Assembly: GCF_954871325.1 (NCBI RefSeq)
Contig: NC_088777.1
Coordinates: 31,101,366-31,165,365, forward strand
Source of the DNA: Gordionus sp. m RMFG-2023
Taxonomy: Eukaryota > Nematomorpha > Gordioida > Chordodea > Parachordodidae
Reading direction: 5' to 3'
Length of the DNA stretch: 64,000 nucleotides
The notes under the pieces are model-generated. The model saw only the letters and a list, made by a program, of their open reading frames with translations. It ran no database searches and had not been told where the DNA came from. Positions within the stretch are counted from its first letter, which is position 1; every line of letters begins with the position of its first letter. The position numbers and the translations under genes are program-made. Below are positions 56,077 through 64,000 of this stretch, piece after piece.

Positions 56077-58090
56077 TGCAAAGAATATGGATGGTGACGA
56101 TATGGCGCGAGGTTCGAGTCAGTAAAAATATATTTTATTAACTTTATTGACTAATTTCTTTTTCTTTTCTAAAGGTATTTATACGTTTTATAAAATATAA
56201 ATTAGAATATAAAACGAAATATAAAAAAGTAAAATAATATATAAAAAAGTAAGGTTACGCCGTTTATAAAATAAAATTAGATTATAACAAAAATAATAAA
56301 AGTTCAAATGCAAAAAAACAAAAAATAAGATAAAGGAATAACGCAACATTCTCCCTCTTCTGATAATTTCATCGGAGAAGTCATAGAGAGTTTGTTGTTC
56401 AAGTGGTTTATAATTTTGGTAATCAAGTTGTATCACATTTCTCAAATTTCATAATTAATCCAGTCGAATATTGGAATTTGGAATAAATCGGAATATATAA
56501 TTTGGAATAGTTGATCAAATCAAATATATGAATAATATGCACGAATAAAATTTTGAATTTTGGAACAATAAAATATATAATAAGGAATGATAATTTATGG
56601 AATAAGGAATAAAATTTTAATCCAGAATAAGGAACGATAAATCATAATAATTATTATATTATTTTTAAGTTAATCATAGCGTTTTATACTTTTAGCGTTT
56701 TATGCGTTTTATATTTTTAGCGTTTTATATTTTATAAGCGTTTAATTTTTCGTGTTTTAGTGTTTAATTAATTTTTGTTTATTTTCTATGTCCCAGGTTA
56801 AAATATGCAAATAATATATTATTCACATTTCCCTCTCTTTAAATAAAATTCTTCATAAGATGTTTTGAAAATTCACCACATAATTTAAATATATTTTTCT
56901 AAAATGAATGTTTTTTTACATAACTTTTTGTCTTCAAAGCTTTTAATTTCAAAAACTTTTTATCATATTAAGTATTACTTATAAGGGTTATTTGAATCAA
57001 TCATGTGATTTAAAAATTACATTTTAACATATTTAAAATTAAGTTTTATCTTCTTGTTTAGGATTTTTAATATTTTTAATTATATTTAAGAATTCATCTT
57101 TAGGTTTATGTTAATTTACAACAATTGGTCATCATTCAAGAAATCAAAAAATATCAATATTATCCATTATGATTTTACATTTTAGTAATTTTAAAAATTT
57201 ATAACATGCCTTTATCCTGGCATAAAATTTTAATTTATAATACTTCTTACGTGGATTAGAATAATAAGTAACCATCATTGGTCTCACAAAATAGAATTCA
57301 TAACCTATCGTTCAACTTCCATATCAGTTCTTCCTAGGTTGTCACATTAGGTTAGGTGCTGGCTATTATATTCCAGTCCAACATCCAGAGCCGGGACACC
57401 ATAAAGAAAGAAGCTTTTTGCATGAAAGAACGTACTAAGGTTTGATTCTTGGTCATCTCAGTAGTTTAGGTAGTCACAATAGATAAGGTAGTCATAACAT
57501 CACAATAGATAAGGTAGTCATAATAGGTAGTCATCTCCATAGGTTAAGCACAAGGTAGAGTCATAATAGGTAGTCATCTCCATAGGTTAAGCAATCAACA
57601 CAATAGGTAGTCATATAAATAGAGTCATCTCAATGGATTAAACAATCGTCACAATAGGTAGTCTAAATAGAGTCATCTCAATGGATTAAACAATCGTCAC
57701 AATAGGTAGTCATATAAATAGAGTCATCTCAATGGATTAAGCAATCGTCATAGATTAGATGGTCATCTCAGCAGATTAGGTAGTCATCTTTTTCTAGTCC
57801 ACCACCCAAAGGGCACCATGCAAAGAATAAGGTTCTTAACGATATTGCGCGAGGTTCGAGTCAGTAAAAAAATATTTTATTAACTTTATTGACTAATTTC
57901 TTTTTCTTTTCTAAAGGTATTTATACGTTTTATAAAATATAAATTAGAATATAAAACGAAATATAAAAAAGTAAAATAATATATAAAAAAGTAAGGTTAC
58001 GCCGTTTATAAAATAAAATTAGATTATAACAAAAATAATAAAAGTTCAAATGCAAAAAAACAAAAAATAAGATAAAGGAATAACGCAACA
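56077..58090 (-). mobile_element. Small LTR retroelement fossil, TSD ATAAA
   Basis: Two direct repeats of 272 bases (56077-56348 and 57819-58090), nearly identical, TG...CA bounded, flanked by ATAAA on both sides (56072-56076, 58091-58095). On the minus strand a primer-site-like TGGTGCCC follows the first LTR and a purine tract (AGAAGAGGGAGAA) precedes the second. The inside is only about 1.5 kb with short tandem repeats and no recognisable pol, so it is a non-autonomous or broken copy. Similar LTRs and a perfect duplication suggest a young insertion. LTR type fits Ty1/copia length but the family is not proven. Confidence 0.88.
57430..57790. repeat. Short tandem repeats within the LTR fossil
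   Basis: About ten irregular units on TAGTCAT with CTCAATGGATTAA and CAATCGTCACAATAGG, 35-60 bases apart. Confidence 0.85.
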
Positions 58091-58099
58091 ATAAATAAT

Positions 58100-58650
58100 A
58101 TCGTGGACGAAATTTAGTAAACTATAAAGCAATATAAAAATTTAAAATACATAAATCTTTATATATCAGATTTTAGAATGTCACTAAAAAGTACTACCAT
58201 AGTAATACCTTACTTATTTCCCAATATTTAGTAAACTATAAAGCAATATAAAAATTTACATAAATATTTATATATCAGATTTTAGAATGTCACCAAAAAG
58301 TACTACCATAGTAATACCTTTTTAAAATACATAAATCTTTATATATCAGATTTTAGAATGTCACCAAAAAGTACTACCATAGTAATACCTTACTTATTTC
58401 CCAATATTTAGTAAACTATAAAGCAATATAAAAATTTAAAATACATAAATCTTTATATATCAGATTTTAGAATGTCACCAAAAAGTACTACCATAGTAAT
58501 ACCTTTTTAAAATACATAAATCTTTATATATCAGATATTAGAATGTCACCAAAAAGTACTACCATAGTAATACCTTACTTATTTCCCAATATTTAGTAAA
58601 CTATAAAGCAATATAAAAATTTAAATTACATAAATCTTAAGATGGCTATG
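58100..58650 (-). repeat. Array of ~114 bp units, possible 27 bp mini-exon
   Basis: Units contain TACTACCATAGTAATACC and TATATATCAGATTTTAGAAT. On the minus strand full units read acceptor TTGCTTTATAG, then 27 bases coding FTKYWEISK, then donor GTATTACTATGG, with an 87 base intron. At least two units have lost the exon. The exon assignment is tentative. Confidence 0.8.
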
Positions 58651-58679
58651 AATTAGGAAATTTAGAATGATTGAGTAAA

Positions 58680-59075
58680 GAATAAATCTTACCTTGTGCT
58701 TCAAATTTACAAACAATTACTCATTTTTTATATAAATTTTTTTATTGAATTTATGTTGAAATTTATAAATTATATTGTATGTCTTATTTTAAAGGTTACC
58801 TGGGAACATTAAAGTTCTTACCTTGTGATGACTTATTCTATAAAATTGACACACAACAATCCCTAACAAGCTTCAAATCTACAAACAATTGGTCATTTTT
58901 TATATAATATTTTTTATTGAATTTATGTTGAAATTTATAAATTATAATGTATGTTTTATTTTAAAGGTTACTTGGAAAGATCTTACCTTGTGATGACTTA
59001 TTCTATAAAATTGACACACAAAAATCCCTAGCAAGCTTAAATTTACAAACAATTACTCATTTTTTATTAAAATTT
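58680..59075 (-). repeat. Tandem repeat, about 140-190 bp unit
   Basis: Three units with TTTACAAACAATTACTCATT, TTGAATTTATGTTGAAATTT and TCTTACCTTGTGATGACTTA; the last block reads as a donor site on the minus strand. Confidence 0.8.
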
Positions 59076-59449
59076 TTTTATTGAATTTGTTGAAATTTAT
59101 AAATTATAACTTTTGATATTATTTTTTTAAATAGAGTTTAAAAAATAAATTTCTTAATGAGCTCCCATAATGTTCTTAATTAATTTACCTAAATTAATTT
59201 AATTTTAAAAATTTATGATTGGACATTTTTAATCATTTTATAAATGATTGTATTAACTTCAATAATATATTTCAATTTAATGAATAAAATTTATTTAATA
59301 CTATATTTCGTGTATAAATTATAATACTATATTTAATTGTGTCATTTAATACTATATTTCGATTTAACCTTTCACTAGAAATGTTAAAAATCACCTAAAC
59401 TTCAAAGGTGGGGTCTATTTTATCCCTAATGCAAAATTAATAAAAATTA

Positions 59450-59780
59450 GATTTAAATAAAAAATTAAATTTGTAGGCAAATTCTCCTAAAAATAACTTA
59501 AATATTTTACCACAAAAAAATTAAATTTGTATGCAAAATCTTCTAAAAATAACTTAAATATTTTACCACAAAAAAAATTAAATTTGCAGGCAAAATTCGC
59601 CTAAAATATGCGGAATTAATAATTCCTATATTTTACCACAAAAAAATTAAATTTGTAGGAAAAATTCTCCAAAAAATAAGTTAAATATTTTACCACAAAA
59701 AAATTAAATTTGTATGCAAAATTCTCCTAAATATAACTTAAATATGCGCAATTAATAATTCCTATATTTTACCATAAAAA
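59450..59780 (-). repeat. Tandem repeat, about 57 bp unit, five copies
   Basis: Units carry AAAAAATTAAATTTGTAGGC and AACTTAAATATTTTACCAC. One unit has an extra ATGCGGAATTAATAATTCC. Confidence 0.85.
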
Positions 59781-60242
59781 ATTTATAGGCAAAAATAAAA
59801 AATTTTAAAAAAAAACATAAAAAAAATAAAAATAATATACCCCCCCCCCCCGACAGTGTTAACACTTTATTAAAACTTATTTGGTGGCAATTTTTTTTAT
59901 TTAAAAAAATGATATTCATGTTATATACTAAATTTTTTATATAGTCATTTTTGAGTTGATAATTTAAAAAAAAGAGGATTGATTCAGATTTTATAAAAAT
60001 CTCCAATTTTATTTTTAGAATGTAAAAATTGTATTAGCAATACAAATTAATCAAAGTAAAATAATAATTGGGAGATTATATGGTGTTAGTGTTGTAATGA
60101 AATGTATATAAAAATGGTATGATTAAAAAAGATATCTTTGTAGTCTATATATCTATTTATAATATGTTAAAATAGGATAAATAAAAAAAAATATGCATAA
60201 AAACAAGACAAATACAATCAACTAAAATACTTTTGGTAAAAT

Positions 60243-60985
60243 ATATAAAATATCAACATTTGTAATTAATCTTCAAAATCAATAACATTTACAAAATGGG
60301 ATTCAGAATTGTTAATATAAATGTTTTGGTCAAATTTTTATATATTTCCATCATCATATTTAAATGGTGGATACATTTGCCAGCAAAATGAAGCTCCATA
60401 CCTAGCATACACCAATATCGGGGTATTGAGAAGTGTGGCAACACTTCGCAATTCAATATCCGTTGCCCATTCACCATTCTTACTTGCCTTTTCTATTATA
60501 TACTGTTGCACATCATCTTCACACGTATTTTGACCTTGAGTATAATCTAATATATTTTTTATCATTATTTTTTGCAGCATCAGCAAGACCATATGTGATC
60601 TAATCAAACCATAGGAGTCTTGTTTTCCTGTTATCTCCATACTTATACACTAATTATTTTTAAAAAATTTAATTATGTTACTGTTTCTAAAAACCTATCA
60701 ATGTTTTAAAAAAATAATATTATGAATTAATATAGGATATAATCATTAAAATTTAAGGTAAAGAAAGAAACAAAACCATATTCTATATATATTAGTAAAA
60801 AAAATACAACCAAAATTATTTTTAAATTTTTAAATTACCGGTAAAAACAATTCCCATCTAGCTCAATTGTTTCCAATCGTGATGGAGCAGTTAGCACCCT
60901 TCCTATATTTTGAGAGACCATCTTTTTTGCTGACGCTAAATTTAAGCGAGTAGCATGATATTTCCTCCAAATATTGGTAGTTGGA
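60243..60985 (-). pseudogene. OTU-type cysteine protease of element C
   Basis: First exon (about 60985-60838) reads YNPTTNIWRKYHATRLNLAS and, after VSQNIGRVLTAPS, ETIELDGNCFYR with the catalytic cysteine. Second exon (about 60652-60250) reads MEITGKQDSYGLIRSH, NGEWATDIELRSVATLLNTP and, after a TAA near 60325, NIYINNSESHFVNVIDF with the catalytic histidine. Order, spacing and the preceding PTT-x-x-W-x-K-Y block match the OTU of element A. Splicing into exon 2 may need a slightly shifted acceptor. One stop separates the histidine block from the rest, so this copy is probably dead. It starts close to the right terminal repeat, so the promoter may lie in that repeat. Confidence 0.82.
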
Positions 60986-61335
60986 TTATAAAAATGTTAA
61001 AATTTTAAATGTATGTTGAATGATTTTAACGAGTGTCCACGATATTATTTATACATCCATTTTATTATAAATACAAATTTTAAATGATTCGTTAAATTTT
61101 CGTAACTTTTTTATCGATTCGGAAAATGCGTATAAATAAGAAAAAATATAACTTTTATTTCTTGCTAATACGCCATTTGGCGTAAGTCTATCATCTCCCT
61201 CTTATCTTCTAAAAATTATATTACTATATAAAAGCAAAAGAAAGCCGAAGGCCCGCCCAAAATGGGATCTGGGGGCGAAGCCCCCAGTAATTTTTTAATC
61301 CCCCCCCCCATTAAGAAAATATGGTTACGCCTATG

Positions 61336-62375
61336 ATTGAATCGATAAGAATACTCCGGCGGGATATTTGTCGATATTAATATTCCGGTGGGAGATTACA
61401 ATGGAATCGATATGGGAACTTTGGAGAAAGATAGATCGATATTGCAGGGAAAAGATACGATATTTTAGGTGATATCTCATCAAGGCAACTATTATTGACG
61501 AACTTTTGAGAGATCAAAAAAAAATTTTTTTTTGGAGGGGGGGAGAGTGGATGTTAAAAAAGGTAACACCACATAGTAAATATAAATAAAGACCAAAGAT
61601 TAGGAGGAACTTTAAGTCATGTATTACTCTAGGAGATGTAGGTTTCCTTTCAATTAATGAAGGTTTCAATTAATGAAGGGGAAAAGTAGTAATGTAGAAA
61701 TTACAGTATATAATAATATAGATAATATTATATAATGGAAATATATGTATGAATATAGGGTATTATATTATTTATATATTATGAATTAGTTGAAATAGAC
61801 TGTTACTAATAAAGGAATAAGATTTTCTTTAAAGTTTTCTATACGAAGAGATTAAATCTGATGCAGTATTTTGCCTTCCTTATAAGATCTATAACTCTTT
61901 GGTAAATTCAACTATAAAAAACTGGGTTTACCATCTAGAAGAAAGTTCTTGGATAAAGGGGTCTTGTAAAACATTATAATGTCAGAAGAAAATGATCCGT
62001 AGACTACAAGATATTGCCGTCTTTTTTATATAAACTAATAACAAATACATAAATAATTTTAGTCAAGATCACCATTTTAAGCACCTAAACAAAAATTAAA
62101 ACCTTTATTAGAAAACAATATTATTGAAGAGGGATAGTTAATGAAATTAAGATTGTTAAAAATTATTTACTAAGAATTTGGAAAATTATAAAGATTGAGT
62201 TATACTTATATCAAATTTTGTCAAGTTTCTATAACCATACAAAAATTAATTTCCAAAAGTTTTCAAATATTCAGTACCAGTTTGATCATCAAGTTCTAAG
62301 TCAACATTTTCATCATTAAAGAGAATTATTAAATCATATAGCCGTTCAAATAGTGATATAAGAAAGGGTTACTTG
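61336..62375. other. Tail of GGTGGGAGATC repeat and decayed TTF-hAT piece
   Basis: 61336-61480 continues the repeat seen at 54735-54886. 61688-61780 matches 53593-53690, and 61790-62250 is the third copy of the TTF-type hAT N-terminal region (AAGATTTTC(C/T)TTAAAGTT, CTGATGCAG, TTATTGAAGAGGGA). No open frame. Confidence 0.55.
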
Positions 62376-62703
62376 CAGTGACATAACTAGGAATTTTCCT
62401 TAGAGGGGGTCCATACATATAAAAGTCTGGAGGGGGGCTTCGCATCTACACCCCCTTTAACGTGCCTTCGGCCCTTTTGACAGGCCTTCGGCTGGGTTTA
62501 TCTTAAAAATAATATTTGTTTTTCTTATAATTTAAAAGTTCTAGAATTATTGATCATTTTTGAGCCGATTTTTATAAACAGCTAACTTAATATTTTAGCC
62601 AAAAAATATTGCTCAAGCTTAGAGATTTCACGAATAATGTCTAAACAAGTATTTTTTGAACGTATGATCCAAATTTTTTTTGCTCTGGGAGAACCATATC
62701 TTC
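62376..62703. mobile_element. Rearranged copy of the 53168 hAT MITE family
   Basis: CAGTGACATAACTAGGAATT and TTCGGCC motifs match the start of 53168-53584; 62640-62700 matches its end (TTTTTGAACGTATGAT, GCTCTGGGAG), and 63421-63530 matches its middle (ATATCTTCGATA). The order differs from the complete copy. Between them, 62550-62635 resembles the 42281 MITE. Confidence 0.7.
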
Positions 62704-63420
62704 TAGTGAAGGTCACGGTCCGGTCTTTGGTCCGGACTAGACCGATATCCTCGGACCGGACTACGGTTATTAAGATAAGATCGATCCAGACCGTGGACCG
62801 GCCTTTTTATTTGTTTAAAACACATATTTTTTTTAACCTAATTTAATTTGTTTTATCATTTTATTAAATATAAGAGTATTATATAAACAATAAAATTTAT
62901 CCAATGGTATTGAAGAAAGTGATTTTGTGCTTGTGGAGGGCATATTAAAATTAAGAGTAGATTATGTTTTTGGGATATTTATATTTTCATCATTAGAAGT
63001 ATATATTTTATGAAGAATAAGGTTAAGTTATTTTGACAATGTTCTTAAGAAAAAATAGAACTATATGAATAATATCCAAAATATTTTAATAATAATACTG
63101 CTTATTTTGATTAATTTATTGCTTAAAAAATTATAAACAATTATTTTGTTACTTGTTGCTTACGATACATTAAATTTGGTACTGCAGTGAACAAATACTC
63201 TATGTTTTTTATTGGGACTATAAGTAAAATGTTTCTTGGACAAACTTATGGTATACATATTGTAAAATAAAAATTAACAAAATCTAAAATAACTCATCTA
63301 GAAAAGTATCATAAAATAAAATATACAAATCTGGACCGTAAAAAATAAAAAGACCTATCCGTCCACGGTCCTCAAAAAATAGTTGGTCCGACAATCGGTC
63401 TGGTCCGGTCACCTTCACAA
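62704..63420. mobile_element. hAT MITE (GGTCCGGTC type), perfect TSD ATATCTTC
   Basis: Starts TAGTGAAGGTCACGGTCCGG; ends inverted with TTGTGAAGGTGACCGGACC. ATATCTTC is exact at 62696-62703 and 63421-63428. It inserted into the older MITE around it. Interior AT-rich and non-coding. Confidence 0.92.
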
Positions 63421-63428
63421 ATATCTTC

Positions 63429-64000
63429 GATAATATATAATAAATATATTATATAAATGCATCAATAATATGTTATTATAATTTAGTAGATTATTCTCAA
63501 TAACTTTATAATACTATCATAATCTATATTATAATTTTCCGATGTCCTCACTACGTCATCGTGACGTCATGTCATCGGTACGTATTTATTTTTATTTTTT
63601 TTATTTTTTGATTTTATTTATTTATTTTTACAAACAGATGAATGGAATTTCGAGAATTGATGGTGTGCACATATCTAAGATGGATTGAGAGATTTGAAAA
63701 ATCGTCTTTGAATTGATAAAAACAATATTCCCTCAACTTTGTAAATATGAATGAAACTTTATATTTCACTTAATCCGTTCTTTATTTTTTAGATTACCTT
63801 ATCAATTCTCATCTCATATTATCAATTACACATTAATGAAATCTCTACAAGATACTCAACTTGTATATTTATTTTGAACACACTCACAATTTTTGTCAGT
63901 ACTTACATTAAAATTTTTTATACTCATATTTTTCTTTTAAAACCAATAATTAAGAAGATAACCAAGTATATTCAAATATTTAAATATTCTTATCCTAACC
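63429..64000. other. AT-rich end of window
   Basis: 63429-63530 is old MITE sequence. 63540-63590 has TACGTCATCGTGACGTCATG, containing a TGACGTCA palindrome. The rest shows no gene or repeat I recognise. Confidence 0.5.

Larger units (their letters stand above)
55925..61199 (-). mobile_element. MULE-like element C with OTU gene, 9 bp TSD
   Basis: Long inverted ends starting GGGAGATGATAGACTTACGC and running about 170 bases to GATATTATTTATACATCC. Flanks TCCTATCTT (55916-55924) and TCTTATCTT (61200-61208) match at eight of nine, the MULE signature. The left repeat is interrupted near its inner edge by an LTR fossil (56077-58090). Contains an OTU gene on the minus strand and three tandem arrays, but no transposase core. 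Architecture parallels element A. Confidence 0.85.
54887..61335. mobile_element. hAT-type element holding a MULE, TSD ATTAAATC/ATTGAATC
   Basis: Ends CATAGGCGTAGCCA and inverted CATAGGCGTAACCA, each followed by G or C runs. Flanks 54879-54886 and 61336-61343 match at seven of eight. No hAT coding was recognised in its own sequence, so it is a non-autonomous copy of about 1.2 kb once the 5.3 kb MULE-like insert is removed. It landed in a tandem repeat. Confidence 0.88.

Noticed and set aside
60338-60640. Independent 100-codon gene starting MEITGKQDSYG
   Set aside because: It is the second exon of the OTU domain; the catalytic cysteine exon lies upstream at 60985-60838.
63555-63580. TGACGTCA as a CRE-type regulatory site
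   Set aside because: A lone 8 base palindrome with no gene nearby is not enough to claim regulation.

Overview
This window looks like a gene-poor, transposon-packed stretch of a very AT-rich animal genome. I found no host gene I would defend. The case for an animal is the set of protein families seen: a THAP-type zinc finger with a P-element/THAP9-like core, piggyBac, ZMYM1-like, BED-finger and other hAT transposases, FLYWCH- and ZSWIM3-like MULE proteins, OTU proteases and a Ty3 retroelement. Many introns are about 40-50 bp with clean GT-AG borders. I cannot place the organism more precisely than an AT-rich invertebrate.

Layout. 1-2.5 kb: an unclassified element with 280 bp inverted repeats, cut by the window edge. 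4.55-7.74 kb: a piggyBac with TTAA ends holding a 780 bp hAT derivative. 8.99-20.70 kb: a broken Ty3 fossil split by three hAT elements, one of which holds two further hAT-type elements. 20.78-26.17 kb: a MULE-like element (9 bp target duplication, 8/9) coding a ZSWIM3-like DNA-binding region and an OTU protease, with a tandem array of mini-exons between them. 26.2-33.1 kb: two P-like elements flanking a decayed OTU/PHD gene region. 33.37-36.5 kb: a FLYWCH-MULE transposase gene on the minus strand with seven tandem 69 bp mini-exons. 36.61-47.87 kb: an 11.3 kb hAT element with a perfect 8 bp duplication (CTATTTAG), a five-exon transposase, and a 13 bp minisatellite plus a ~117 bp satellite near both ends. 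48-54.7 kb: hAT relics. 54.9-61.3 kb: a Russian doll (hAT, holding an OTU-bearing MULE, holding a small LTR fossil). 62.4-63.5 kb: hAT MITEs.

Most notable: in two different MULE-type genes, and more weakly in two others, the tandem repeat unit is exactly one symmetric exon plus one short intron (69+49 bp; 96+41 bp; possibly 81 bp and 27+87 bp). Every full-length copy in the two strong cases keeps an open frame and GT-AG borders. This looks like a recurrent process of exon-intron amplification that lengthens linker regions of transposon proteins. A second theme is the repeated association of an OTU-type cysteine protease with MULE-like elements. All exon structures and family names come from reading the sequence; no database search or transcript evidence was available.
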